A stretch of 25,000 nucleotides of DNA, from contig VSPG01000029.1 of NCBI GenBank assembly GCA_009775265.1, positions 1 to 25,000 on the forward strand. The letters are read 5' to 3'. The position numbers and the translations under genes were made by a program. The stretch comes from Muribaculaceae bacterium. GTDB taxonomy: Bacteria; Bacteroidota; Bacteroidia; Bacteroidales; Muribaculaceae. The notes beneath the pieces were generated by a model. It searched no databases. It had not been told where the DNA came from and saw only the letters and a program-made list of their open reading frames with translations. Within the stretch, counting starts at the first letter, position 1, and every line of letters begins with the position of its first letter. Shown one piece after another: positions 15,023 through 23,486 of this stretch.

Positions 15023-17248
15023 ATGACACGAAACCTCCTGCTCGCGATAAGCGCGGCGGCCGGCATAGCATCGGCCATACAGGCATCGGCCGAGAATACG
15101 ATAGTGTGGGAAACACTCGGCAACACAGCCGATGCTTCCGGCAATGTTTCATACACTCAACGCTTCACCATCACTCCCGACGCGCCCTTCGAACGAATGG
15201 CCTTCTGCATGTTCAAGCGTCCGATGACCCCGCTCAATCCGGCCGACACCATAGTCGAAATCCTTCCGGGCTACTTCGCAGTGGCGTCGCCGCGCTTCGA
15301 AAAAGCCAAGGCAGGCGAACCGATAGTCGTGGACATTGCCACACGCGCCGCACTGCGCACCACATCCTACGGACCGGACGGAATGCACCTCGTGTGCAAC
15401 GGCAAACCCGTGCGCACCGTCAACACGCGCCGCGGCATTACCGACAATCCCTCGCAATGGCGTATGCCCGACGGCCGCGACGGAATGATTTACGGCGACG
15501 CCGCCTTCGCCGCCAACGACAGCCTGCGCACCACGCTGCGCCCGGCCCCCTACATGCAGATTCCCACGCCCAAAAGCGTGACCATCGGCTCCGGCACGGT
15601 GGCAATACCTACCCTCCGCACCGAGCGCATAGACGACCCCCGCCACGACTACTACCGCGTGCACATCGGCGGCGACACCGCCGTAATCTACACCAACAGC
15701 CGCCGTCCGGCCGCCGTCGAGGCCATGCTGCGCCGCAGACTTGCGGAAAGCGCCGATGCCTCAGGCCGTGTGCCCGAAGCCGACATCGAGGACTGGGCCG
15801 ACTATGCCTACCGCGGCATGATGATAGACGTAGCGCGCAACTTCATAGGCAAGGAAGACATGAAGTCGCTCATCGACCTGATAGCCCGCTACGGACTCAA
15901 CATCCTGCACTTCCACCTCGGCGACGACGAAGGATGGCGCGTGGAAATCCCCGCCCTCCCCGAACTCACAGCCGTGGGCGCACGACGCGGCTATACTGAG
16001 ACCGACGATGTGCCTTTCCTCAAAGGAATATATAGCGGCGACGGCAACCCCGACGCCACCGACACACCTGCCAACGGATTCTACACCGTCGACGAATACG
16101 TGGAAATCCTGCGCTACGCCGACTCCCTCGGAGTGGCCGTATTGCCCGAATTCGACAGCCCCGGACACAGCCGTGCCGCCATACGCGCCATGGAATGGCG
16201 CTACCGCAACACCGGCGACGCTTCGCTGCGACTGATACACGACGGCGACACATCGCGCTACACGACGGCACAGGCCCTGCATGACAACATCATGAACCCC
16301 GCAGTGGAAGGCTGCTACAAGTTCTGGGGCATCGTGTTCGACGGCATAAAGGACATTTACGCCCGTGCAGGAGTCGAGCTCCCCGCAGTGCACATCGGCG
16401 GCGACGAAGTGCCCGACCATGCATGGGACGGCAGCGGCCTCGCACAGGCCCTCATGCGCCGCAACGGCATGAAACACCAGCGCGACCTGCATGCATACTT
16501 CGTGGAACGTGTGGCGCAGCTTGCCGCAGAACGCGGTCTGGCGATAGCAGGCTGGCAGGAAATGGCTCTCGACCATTCCAAAGCCTATAACGACGCCGTG
16601 CGTCCCTCCACCATCGCAGTCAACTGCTGGACAAACGCAGGCGACAAAGGCAGCCGGATAGCAGCCGAAGGGTGGCCGCTCATCATAAGCAACGTGGATT
16701 ACATTTACTTCGACCAGACGCCCAACACACATCCGGAAGAACCCGGACTCACATGGGGCGGCCTTGTCGATGAATTCCGCCCGCTTCATGCCACAATCGA
16801 CGCCCTATGCCCTGCCGACCCGGCCACGCAGGCCAATGTCGCCGGCATCTCTGGCCACCTGTTCTCAGAGACCGTGCGTTCGCGTGCCATGATAGAACGC
16901 TACATACTGCCACGCATGCTCGGTCTTGCCGAACGCGCCTTCCATGCCAGGCCGACGCTGACCGACGCCGAATACTTCGGAGCCATCACAGCCGAAATGC
17001 CTCGTTGGCAAGCCGAAGGACGTGATTTCTACATGCGCCATCCCGGCATCCGTCTCCGCGACGGCAAAATAGAAATGAACGAACCCTACGGCATAGGAGA
17101 AATACGCTACACTCTCGACGGCTCGCAGCCCACACGCCAAAGCGCGCTCTACACAGGTCCGTTCGTGCCCGGCGACGCCGCCCAGGTGCGCGCACGCCTC
17201 TTTGCCGGTCCGGCAGAAAGCGTCACTTCGCTGCTGTATCTGAAATAA
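15023..17248 (+). CDS. Glycoside hydrolase family 20 beta-N-acetylhexosaminidase
   Basis: The 741-residue exported enzyme has a signal peptide (MTRNLLLAISAAAGIASAIQ), an N-terminal beta domain to about residue 240, then the GH20 barrel. The barrel shows YRGMMIDVARNF at about 262-273, HFHLGDDEGWR at about 296-306, FDSPGHS, and the catalytic HIGGDE at 457-462, with D461 and E462 as the substrate-assisted pair. WQEM, CWTN and TWGG aromatic pocket motifs follow. The C-terminus (about 690-741, IRYTLDGSQPTRQSALYTGP) is an Fn3/CHB_HEX_C-like domain. It removes terminal GlcNAc or GalNAc from glycans, such as mucin or host N-glycans, in the periplasm or at the cell surface. It appears monocistronic. 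Confidence 0.95.
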   Translation: MTRNLLLAISAAAGIASAIQASAENTIVWETLGNTADASGNVSYTQRFTITPDAPFERMAFCMFKRPMTPLNPADTIVEILPGYFAVASPRFEKAKAGEPIVVDIATRAALRTTSYGPDGMHLVCNGKPVRTVNTRRGITDNPSQWRMPDGRDGMIYGDAAFAANDSLRTTLRPAPYMQIPTPKSVTIGSGTVAIPTLRTERIDDPRHDYYRVHIGGDTAVIYTNSRRPAAVEAMLRRRLAESADASGRVPEADIEDWADYAYRGMMIDVARNFIGKEDMKSLIDLIARYGLNILHFHLGDDEGWRVEIPALPELTAVGARRGYTETDDVPFLKGIYSGDGNPDATDTPANGFYTVDEYVEILRYADSLGVAVLPEFDSPGHSRAAIRAMEWRYRNTGDASLRLIHDGDTSRYTTAQALHDNIMNPAVEGCYKFWGIVFDGIKDIYARAGVELPAVHIGGDEVPDHAWDGSGLAQALMRRNGMKHQRDLHAYFVERVAQLAAERGLAIAGWQEMALDHSKAYNDAVRPSTIAVNCWTNAGDKGSRIAAEGWPLIISNVDYIYFDQTPNTHPEEPGLTWGGLVDEFRPLHATIDALCPADPATQANVAGISGHLFSETVRSRAMIERYILPRMLGLAERAFHARPTLTDAEYFGAITAEMPRWQAEGRDFYMRHPGIRLRDGKIEMNEPYGIGEIRYTLDGSQPTRQSALYTGPFVPGDAAQVRARLFAGPAESVTSLLYLK

Positions 17249-17271
17249 TGAAAGACAGAGCCGCAGCATGA

Positions 17272-17317
17272 CACACAAAGGGCCGCGCCCTATTTTGCCG
17301 GCGCGGCCCTCTGTGTG
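17272..17317. terminator. Bidirectional terminator between GH20 and OmpA genes
   Basis: AGGGCCGCGCC (17279-17289) pairs with GGCGCGGCCCT (17300-17310), extended by CACACA/TGTGTG after one mismatch. It lies between two convergent genes and can serve both. Confidence 0.75.
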
Positions 17318-17334
17318 GGTATTATCGGTCAGGC

Positions 17335-18537
17335 TTATTCAGCCACGTTGAAGATTACGATGCGGTTCCAGTTGTTTTCTTCGTACACCTGCTTGTCGCT
17401 GCCTTCGGCCACGATGGAGAGACGCGAGGAATCAACGCCGTATTCTCCGGTGAGCATGTCGTAGACAGCCTGTGCGCGGCGCTTGGAAAGAGTCATGTTG
17501 TAGGCGGCGGTGCCGGTGTCGGCGTCGGCATAGCCCACGATGGCTACATTCTGTTCGGGATTTTCCTTCATCCACTGCGCGATGTTGTAGACATTAACCT
17601 TTTCCTGAGGCACGATGCGGGCGGAGTTGAGCGAGAAGCGAACGGTAGCCATCAGAGGAGCGGCTTCCACCACAGTGGCCTCGGCCACTTCCACTTCGGG
17701 ACAGGGCAGTTGTGCCTCAGCGGCCGCAAGAGCGGCACCGGTGGTGGCAAGGGCAGCACGGAGGTCGTTCACCTGGTTGTTGAGGTTGGAGATGTAGCCC
17801 GTGTAGTCGCAGGGGTTGTAGCGGCTGAACTCACGACCGCCGATGTTGAAGCTGAAACCGCCGATTGCAGAGATGTTGAGGTCGGCAGGCACGCCATAGG
17901 CAGTGCCGTTGAACACATCGCCGAGGAACTGCACACGGCCTTCGGCAAAGAAGTCAACATACTTGCAGAGACGGAAGCGCAGCTGCAGGCCGGCTGCGAT
18001 GTCGGGAGCCCATGTGGTGCTTTTGTGGCGGGTGCCTTCGCCTGCGATGTTGCCGGCGGGCTTCATATCCCAGGCATAAGCTGCACCGAGGCCGGCGAAA
18101 GGCACGATGGAGAACACGCGGTCGTTGTCCACTCCGCCGAGAGCGTTGAACATATCCCACATGAAATCGACCTGTCCGCTGACGTATTTCATCTTGTGGT
18201 AGTCGTTGTTGTCCCAGTGAAGGGCACCGCCCATAAAGTTGAGGCGGCAGGCCATGTAAGGAGTGAACCATTTGCCGAAGCCGGCATTATAGGCGGCTGT
18301 GAAATGGTGCTTTTTGCTTCCGTCCACATCGGAATACTCAAAGAACGGAACATTCACGCCTGCGCCGAGCTGGATGAACCAGTTGTCGGAACCACTGCTG
18401 TAATAGTGGTTTTCACAAGGCACTTCTTCGACCACGGTGAGGCTTTCTTCCTCGACCACGACTTCGGGCTGCTGGGCAGACGCGTAAACACCGGAAATAG
18501 CCACAGCTGCGATTGCTGTAAAGACTTGCTTTCTCAT
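17335..18537 (-). CDS. OmpA family outer-membrane protein
   Basis: The 400-residue protein has a signal peptide (MRKQVFTAIAAVAISGVYAS, cleaved after SAQ) and an eight-strand-type barrel at about 50-235. A heptad-like linker with an Ala-rich stretch covers 248-278 (ISNLNNQVNDLR, then ALATTGAALAAAEAQ). A C-terminal OmpA peptidoglycan-binding domain covers about 296-400 (RFSLNSARIVPQ, VGYADADTGTAAYN, LSKRRAQAVYDML, NNWNRIVIF). D338 or D340 and R354 are the expected diaminopimelate-binding residues. It anchors the outer membrane to peptidoglycan. The in-frame extension to 18594 is unlikely because the chosen ATG gives a clean signal peptide. It is divergent from the LytM-like gene, with 123 nt between the starts. 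A TAAATTTA sequence at 18573-18580 is the best -7 candidate. Confidence 0.92.
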   Translation of the reverse strand: MRKQVFTAIAAVAISGVYASAQQPEVVVEEESLTVVEEVPCENHYYSSGSDNWFIQLGAGVNVPFFEYSDVDGSKKHHFTAAYNAGFGKWFTPYMACRLNFMGGALHWDNNDYHKMKYVSGQVDFMWDMFNALGGVDNDRVFSIVPFAGLGAAYAWDMKPAGNIAGEGTRHKSTTWAPDIAAGLQLRFRLCKYVDFFAEGRVQFLGDVFNGTAYGVPADLNISAIGGFSFNIGGREFSRYNPCDYTGYISNLNNQVNDLRAALATTGAALAAAEAQLPCPEVEVAEATVVEAAPLMATVRFSLNSARIVPQEKVNVYNIAQWMKENPEQNVAIVGYADADTGTAAYNMTLSKRRAQAVYDMLTGEYGVDSSRLSIVAEGSDKQVYEENNWNRIVIFNVAE

Positions 18538-18619
18538 ATTAAACAGAAGAGAGGGGTTTAGTGAAACGTTGTTAAATTTATACATAGGAAACAAGCGTCG
18601 ATTAAAGTTTGTTCACAGC

Positions 18620-18653
18620 TTTGTCTCCATCATGCAAAAAAATCGTAACTTTG
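18620..18653 (+). promoter_or_regulatory. Promoter of the LytM-like/VanZ/GT operon
   Basis: TTTG (18620-18623) and TAACTTTG (18646-18653) with a 22-nt spacer. The -7 box ends only 7 nt before ATG 18661, so the mRNA would be leaderless or nearly so. Confidence 0.55.
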
Positions 18654-18660
18654 CCATTGT

Positions 18661-19518
18661 ATGAAAGCATTCTCCCGCACCATTCGCCATCTGTCGTCTC
18701 TGCTGCCACCGGACGGACACGACCGCAGCATCCGCTACCGCCGCCTCGACTATGTGAACGAAGCGGCGTATTCCTGCGTGTGGAGCTTGCGTTTCACGCG
18801 GCGGCAGGCGGTATTGCTGGCCGTACTGGCAGTGTCGGCAATGGCGGCCCTGATATATGTAGTCATGGCATTCACCCCACTCCGGCGCCTGCTGCCCGGA
18901 GCACTCGACCACAACACACGCGCACGCTACATCGAGAACACGCTGCGCATCGATTCGCTCACGCGCGTCATGCGCATCAACGAACGCTATCTTTCCGACG
19001 TGGAAGCCATAATAAGCGGCCGCATCGACCCCGACTCGGCCAGGATGGCACACACAGCCGCGACAGAACTCACCGACACGCTTGTCGCGGCGTCCGACGC
19101 CGAACGGGCGTTCGTGCAGAATTTTGAAAACAGCCAGCGCTACAACCTCTCCGTGCTTGCCCCAATTGCTGCGGAAGGCATGGCATTCTACAGCCCCGCG
19201 CCGGGAGCGGAAGCCATCCCCTCTGCCGACGGGCATTACGTCGAGCTCAAAGGCTCGCGCGGACAGGGAGTCGACGCCATATACCGGGGCACGGTGATAA
19301 CAGCCTACATCGACGCACGCGGCCTCTACACCATAGTCATGCAGCACCCCAACGAATTCATCAGCGTGTACGGCGGTCTGGCTGAATGCTACACGACCCG
19401 CGGAGCCACACCCCTGACGGGCAGCCGCATAGGAGCGGCCGGCGCCGACGGCACCCTGCATTTCGAGCTCTGGCACAAAGGCAACGCACTGAACCCCGAA
19501 GATTATGTGGCATTTTAA
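18661..19518 (+). CDS. Degenerate M23/LytM-domain membrane protein
   Basis: The 285-residue inner-membrane protein has a cytoplasmic N-terminus (YRRLDYVNEAAYSCVWSLRF) that resembles the conserved start of Bacteroidales M23 proteins. One membrane segment follows at about 48-70, then a helical periplasmic region at about 90-160. The C-terminal LytM fold covers about 185-285 (AIYRGTVITAYIDARGLYTI, HPNEFISVYGG, TLHFELWHKGNALNPEDY). Two zinc ligands look lost. The HLHFE motif reads TLHFE, and the expected HxGxD reads GQGVD. It is therefore probably not a peptidase but a regulator or scaffold, as with EnvC or NlpD. The gene overlaps vanZ-like by 14 nt and is the first gene of a three-gene unit. Confidence 0.8.
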   Translation: MKAFSRTIRHLSSLLPPDGHDRSIRYRRLDYVNEAAYSCVWSLRFTRRQAVLLAVLAVSAMAALIYVVMAFTPLRRLLPGALDHNTRARYIENTLRIDSLTRVMRINERYLSDVEAIISGRIDPDSARMAHTAATELTDTLVAASDAERAFVQNFENSQRYNLSVLAPIAAEGMAFYSPAPGAEAIPSADGHYVELKGSRGQGVDAIYRGTVITAYIDARGLYTIVMQHPNEFISVYGGLAECYTTRGATPLTGSRIGAAGADGTLHFELWHKGNALNPEDYVAF

Positions 19519-19909
19519 GCGTTTTATCACAAGATGGTGGCCCACCGTCGCCGTCACGTGCGCGATTCTTTACCTTACGCTCACATCGCACCCGCCCAAG
19601 CCTGACGGAATAAAGCTTTTCGAAGGCGCCGACAAAGTGGTGCATTTTCTCATGATGGCCGGCCTTACAGCCACAGCCATTTTCGACCGCTACCGCGCAA
19701 AACTGCACACCGGGCGCACTACAATAGCCGTAATAGCTTTGTGGGTGATGGCCTTCGGCGCTCTTACGGAACTGATGCAGGAAACACTCACACAGGCGCG
19801 CTCGGGCGACATAGCCGACATGGCCGCCGACTGGGCCGGCACACTCACCACGGCCGCTATTGCAATGACAACCCGAATACGGCATGCCCACAAAAAGACG
19901 CGTCTTTAA
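19505..19909 (+). CDS. VanZ-like family membrane protein
   Basis: The 134-residue protein has four predicted membrane segments. It carries the VanZ-family signatures DKVVHF at 43-48, ELMQE at 89-93 and RSGDIADMAADWAG at 99-112. The family is named for teicoplanin resistance but is widespread, and its molecular role is unsettled; a link to envelope or polyprenyl-linked steps is often proposed. The start overlaps the LytM-like gene by 14 nt and the end overlaps the GT39-like gene by 26 nt. Such close packing implies coordinated translation. Confidence 0.85.
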   Translation: MWHFKRFITRWWPTVAVTCAILYLTLTSHPPKPDGIKLFEGADKVVHFLMMAGLTATAIFDRYRAKLHTGRTTIAVIALWVMAFGALTELMQETLTQARSGDIADMAADWAGTLTTAAIAMTTRIRHAHKKTRL

Positions 19910-21152
19910 ACGGCTGTGCGGAATCGCTGCCCCCGCCATCGCCGTAGCGTGGGTTGCAGCCCAGATTGCTGCAATATATTATGCCTGCGGCTTAACACCC
20001 GACAGCGATTCGGCCTACTATCTCGGCCTGGCACAGGAATGCGTGGCAGCCCGGCAAGCCTATCCTTTGCCGCACCATCTCGCATCGCACCCATACATCG
20101 CGAACCCCGGCTACATAAACCTGACCGCAGGCGTAATGGCCGTTTGTGGAAACGCTCACTCAGGCCTGTGGCTCAACCTGATTATGAACTGTTCCCTGCT
20201 GTTTGTGCTTTATGTGCTCTGCAAAAGACTGTGCGGCACACAGACAGCGCGTATTTTCGCAGTAATATTCTGCTTGATTCCGTCCAACACCTTCATCGTG
20301 CAGGGATACATGAGCGAACTGCCCTGCGAACTTGCCGCATACGCCGCGCTCCTGTGTGCCACAGGACGAAGCCGACGGGCACTCGCTGCGGCCGGAGCGC
20401 TCATAGTGGCGGCCAACTACATCCGCCCCGTAGCGGCAATATTCGCGTTGCCCATTATCCTTTGCCTCTCTATCAAACGCGCGCCATGGCGCTCATGGGG
20501 CGCGTTCGCAGGGGCGGCAGCTGCGGCCGCAGTAATCCTTGGCGCGGCCAATTTCGCAATATCGGGGCGAATGTTCCTGTTCTCATCCACAGCAGGGGTG
20601 AACGCCATAATGGGCGCCAACGACACCGCCGATGGGGCCTATCGTAGCGATGTCTTCACCCCGGGCCGCGAAGGGCACATCCCCGACAGCCTCGGCTACG
20701 ACGTGTTCCGCAAAGATTCGCTATGGAAAAACCGGGCTATGGAATGGGCGCTCGGACACCCTTCAGACTTCATTGCCCTGATTCCGCGTAAGGTGTATGT
20801 GCAAATGTTTTCCGACTCCTACCACACCGGGTTCTTCCGTGAGACCTCAGCGGGCGCAATAACCGCCGACGGACGCATGTCCGCACCCCACAAACGCCTC
20901 GTCGTGCTGGAGTCCTTGCCGTACTACGCAGTGCTTCTGGGTGCCGCCTTCGGAATGGCATTTCTGTTGGGAACACGCCGGCGGCGTCACCTCGCCATGC
21001 TGCTACTCGTGCCTATAGCAGGCAACCTGACAATGGCTGTGGCGACGGTGGGTGGGCCGCGCTACCACTATCCCGTAATACCCGTGTTCTGTCTTTTGGC
21101 GGCTATAGCCTTAAACCAGTGGCTCAACGTTCGTCCGGCTCCTCGTCCTTAA
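19884..21152 (+). CDS. GT39-like (GT-C fold) integral membrane glycosyltransferase
   Basis: The 422-residue polytopic protein has about ten hydrophobic segments. The first extracytoplasmic loop contains TPDSDSAYY with D40 and D42, the acidic pair expected for polyprenyl-phosphate-sugar-dependent GT-C enzymes (PMT/ArnT/GT39 type). A large soluble loop covers about 235-310 (IMGANDTADGAYRSDVF and following), and GGPRYHYPVIPVF near the C-terminus is typical of the family. It probably transfers a sugar from a lipid carrier on the periplasmic side; donor and acceptor cannot be told. ATG 19884 lies inside vanZ-like. The 3' end overlaps the convergent histidine-kinase gene by 29 nt. Confidence 0.75.
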   Translation: MPTKRRVFKRLCGIAAPAIAVAWVAAQIAAIYYACGLTPDSDSAYYLGLAQECVAARQAYPLPHHLASHPYIANPGYINLTAGVMAVCGNAHSGLWLNLIMNCSLLFVLYVLCKRLCGTQTARIFAVIFCLIPSNTFIVQGYMSELPCELAAYAALLCATGRSRRALAAAGALIVAANYIRPVAAIFALPIILCLSIKRAPWRSWGAFAGAAAAAAVILGAANFAISGRMFLFSSTAGVNAIMGANDTADGAYRSDVFTPGREGHIPDSLGYDVFRKDSLWKNRAMEWALGHPSDFIALIPRKVYVQMFSDSYHTGFFRETSAGAITADGRMSAPHKRLVVLESLPYYAVLLGAAFGMAFLLGTRRRRHLAMLLLVPIAGNLTMAVATVGGPRYHYPVIPVFCLLAAIALNQWLNVRPAPRP

Positions 21153-22611
21153 GAGCCGCCTTCGGAAGGCTGTAAACGAACGACAGACCGCCGCCGTCGC
21201 GGTTGGACACGCTTATACTCCCTCCGTGGGCCTCTATAGTGTTCTGGACTATGGGCAGCCCAAGACCCGTTCCGCCCACCTTGCGCGAACGGCCCGAATC
21301 AATGCGGTAGAAACGCTCGAAAAGATGCTCGAGATGCTCCTCGGCCACTCCGCTGCCGTTGTCATAGAACTCGAAATAATAAAACCTGTCGTCCTCGCGC
21401 AGCATACGCACCCCGCATTCCGTGCCGCGCGAATACGACACCGCATTACGGATTAGATTCAGCAGCATGCCCGTGAGCAGATTATAATTGCCCTTTATAT
21501 AAGTCCCCGGCTCCACGCCGTTTTCGAACTCCATACCCCCGATCTGCCCCGACTCCACGACGTCGCTGCACACAGTATAGACTATGTCATGATAGTCCGT
21601 GTCCTCCAGATTTATAAGTGAGCTGCCGTCCTGCAGACGGCTTATGGCCGTGACGTCGGCCACAAGATGCACAAGGCGGTTGGCATGCTCCTGGGCTTTG
21701 AGTATGAAATGCCGGCGCGAACTCTCGTCCATGTCGGGATTGTCGGCAATAGTGTCAAGATAGCCCTTTATCACCCCTATCGGGGTCTTGAGCTCGTGGT
21801 TGATATTGTTGGTGAGCTGGCGCTTCACGCGCGCTTTCTCCTCCATGGCATGCAGTGCCACGTTATGCTCCTGCTTGAGACGCTTCAGAGCCTGCAGCCG
21901 CTCCTGGTATATATGCACTATCTGCCGCGAAATCTCGCCGAGCTCGTCGTGCGGAAAATCGGCCGACGGCACGAAGTCGGGACTCGTGGCCGCGCGCTCG
22001 GCAAAATTGCGGAGCATGCTTATATTGCGCCCGAAATGCCGCGTGCTGTAGTAGCCTATCACGGTGAGCGCAAGCGCTATGGCAAGCGTCATCCACCAGA
22101 AATCGTCGCTCACCTCGTCAAGCGTCACCGATATTTCCTTGTCGAACGGCATCATCGAATACACCTCCACGCTGCCGTCCGAACTTCGGGCAGCCTTATA
22201 GAAAAAGTTGGCATCGTTGTTCTGCACATGCACCATTCCGCCGTCCACGTCGGCCACCTCCGGCGCTATTATCTCGCCGGTATTGTAGACAAGGCGGCCG
22301 TGCCGGTACACCGACACGCATACGCGCTCGTAGAGCGGATTCTCCTTATAGTAGTTGGCCATGAAGTTGATGAACGGATAAGGATCGACATCATTGTCGA
22401 AAGCGTCGACAATGCGGTTGGTCACAAATTCGAGCGGCTCGCGCACACGCGCGTCATTTATCAGCTCCATGTTGTGGCGCTGCCACAGGCCCATGCCCAC
22501 GACAATGACCCACATGGCCACCGTCAGCGGCACAAACAGCTGCCAGTGGTAGCTAATGTGTTTCCTTAAAGCCGTAGCCGAAGCCTTGTCGGGTGATGAT
22601 GTTGTTGCCAT
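21124..22611 (-). CDS. Sensor histidine kinase (RprX-like)
   Basis: The 495-residue kinase has two membrane segments, about 24-43 and 171-188, enclosing a periplasmic sensor domain of about 127 residues. A HAMP-like linker follows at about 190-245, then HisKA with the phospho-acceptor H272 in NINHELKTPIGVIKGYLD, and HATPase_c with N-box NLIRNAVSYS, G1 DNGSGV, F-box FERFYR and G2 GGTGLGL. It autophosphorylates and signals to the response regulator encoded immediately upstream. The only ATG start gives a 59-nt overlap with that gene. A shorter product would need an unusual codon such as the ATT near 22563, because the membrane segment begins soon after. The arrangement and motifs resemble Bacteroides RprX, a homology call by eye only. 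Confidence 0.9.
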   Translation of the reverse strand: MATTSSPDKASATALRKHISYHWQLFVPLTVAMWVIVVGMGLWQRHNMELINDARVREPLEFVTNRIVDAFDNDVDPYPFINFMANYYKENPLYERVCVSVYRHGRLVYNTGEIIAPEVADVDGGMVHVQNNDANFFYKAARSSDGSVEVYSMMPFDKEISVTLDEVSDDFWWMTLAIALALTVIGYYSTRHFGRNISMLRNFAERAATSPDFVPSADFPHDELGEISRQIVHIYQERLQALKRLKQEHNVALHAMEEKARVKRQLTNNINHELKTPIGVIKGYLDTIADNPDMDESSRRHFILKAQEHANRLVHLVADVTAISRLQDGSSLINLEDTDYHDIVYTVCSDVVESGQIGGMEFENGVEPGTYIKGNYNLLTGMLLNLIRNAVSYSRGTECGVRMLREDDRFYYFEFYDNGSGVAEEHLEHLFERFYRIDSGRSRKVGGTGLGLPIVQNTIEAHGGSISVSNRDGGGLSFVYSLPKAALKDEEPDER

Positions 22612-23275
22612 ATTCGCCGAGCTTTCTGCGCAGGCGCGTGATATTGGTGTCGATAGTGCGGTTTGTCACGATCACGCCGTCGCCCCACACCTGTGTGATT
22701 ATTTCCTCCCGCGAATATATGCGGTTGGGGTGGCGCAGGAAAAACAGCAGCAGATCGAATTCCGTACGCGTAAGCGCCACTTCGACGCCGTCGATATAGC
22801 ATATCTTCTGGTTCAGGTCTATGCGCAGGCCGTGGAACACCACATCAGGCTCCGCATCGGAATTCTCCGCCACAATGGCAGCCGGAGCCGATACACGTTC
22901 GGCCGCACGCGTACGCCTCAGCACCGCGCGCACGCGCGCCAGCACCTCACCTATCACAAAAGGCTTAGTCACATAATCGTCGGCGCCTATGTTCAGCCCC
23001 ATCACCTTGTCGTCCTCCTCGCCGAGCGCGGAACAGAATATGATGGGAGTAAACTCCGTGGCCGGATTATTGCGCACACGCTTGGCAAAGTCGAACCCGC
23101 TGATGTGTTCCATCATTATGTCCACCATAATAAGCGTGTACACAGACAAATCCATCTCCAGCGCCTCCTCGGCACTGTAAGCGCAATCGACGTCATAGCC
23201 TTCTTTTTCAAGATTGAATTTAAGGATTTCGCAGATAGCTTCTTCGTCGTCTATGACCAGTATTTTGATTCTCAT
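22553..23275 (-). CDS. OmpR/PhoB-family response regulator (RprY-like)
   Basis: From ATG 23275 the protein has 240 residues. The receiver domain (1-120) shows the acidic pair D9-D10, phospho-acceptor D52 in IMVDIMM, and K near 104 in YVTKPF. A linker of about 25 residues with AENSDAEPD joins it to a winged-helix DNA-binding domain at about 140-238 (LTRTEFDLLLFFLRHPN, TIDTNITRLRRKLGE, RQGFGYGF). A longer frame from 23395 is rejected because 23275 gives the canonical MRIKILVIDDEE start and a -7 box lies at 23300-23307. It probably controls envelope genes. It is the first gene of the operon with the kinase. Confidence 0.93.
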   Translation of the reverse strand: MRIKILVIDDEEAICEILKFNLEKEGYDVDCAYSAEEALEMDLSVYTLIMVDIMMEHISGFDFAKRVRNNPATEFTPIIFCSALGEEDDKVMGLNIGADDYVTKPFVIGEVLARVRAVLRRTRAAERVSAPAAIVAENSDAEPDVVFHGLRIDLNQKICYIDGVEVALTRTEFDLLLFFLRHPNRIYSREEIITQVWGDGVIVTNRTIDTNITRLRRKLGEYGNNIITRQGFGYGFKETH

Positions 23276-23299
23276 TTTTATAGTAATGTGTTCGGATTT

Positions 23300-23307
23300 C
23301 AAAATTA
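23300..23307 (-). promoter_or_regulatory. -7 promoter element of the two-component operon
   Basis: The minus strand reads TAATTTTG, a full match to TAnnTTTG, 24 nt upstream of ATG 23275. No TTG lies at the usual spacing. Another candidate, TAGCTTTG, is at 23400-23393 further upstream. Confidence 0.45.
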
Positions 23308-23380
23308 CTAAATTAAACGCCCCTATTTTGTTAATATAGGTTAAAATACTGACATATCGGAAACATTTGCCCTGCGACCC

Positions 23381-23409
23381 TTGTTTCAATGTCAAAGCTA
23401 CTATATTTG
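23381..23409 (+). promoter_or_regulatory. Promoter candidate P1 upstream of the MFS gene
   Basis: TTG (23381-23383), an 18-nt spacer and TATATTTG (23402-23409) fit the Bacteroidetes consensus. A transcript from here would begin near 23415, contain a 13-codon ORF and meet a terminator-like hairpin at 23453. Confidence 0.5.
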
Positions 23410-23422
23410 CACTGTGTTTTTC

Positions 23423-23464
23423 ATGGTATTTAGATTTAAGGTTAAAGTTTTTCGGTTGTCGTGA
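23423..23464 (+). CDS. Candidate 13-residue leader peptide
   Basis: ATG at 23423 encodes MVFRFKVKVFRLS and stops with TGA at 23462-23464, which falls in the loop of the following hairpin. It is rich in Phe, Val and basic residues. Such a position is the hallmark of ribosome-controlled attenuators. It is too short to be judged by coding statistics, so existence as a translated ORF is hypothetical. Confidence 0.3.
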   Translation: MVFRFKVKVFRLS

Positions 23465-23484
23465 GACAGCCGATTTTCTTTTTA
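23453..23484 (+). terminator. Terminator-like hairpin (possible attenuator) upstream of the MFS gene
   Basis: CGGTTGTC (23453-23460) pairs with GACAGCCG (23465-23472), eight pairs including one G-U, around a GTGA loop, followed by ATTTTCTTTTT. No annotated plus-strand gene precedes it, so it would terminate either a small RNA or the leader of the MFS transcript. Confidence 0.55.
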
Positions 23485-23486
23485 TG

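Noticed and set aside
17710..18561. 283-codon plus-strand open frame opposite the OmpA gene
   Set aside because: Antisense shadow of a well-supported porin gene.
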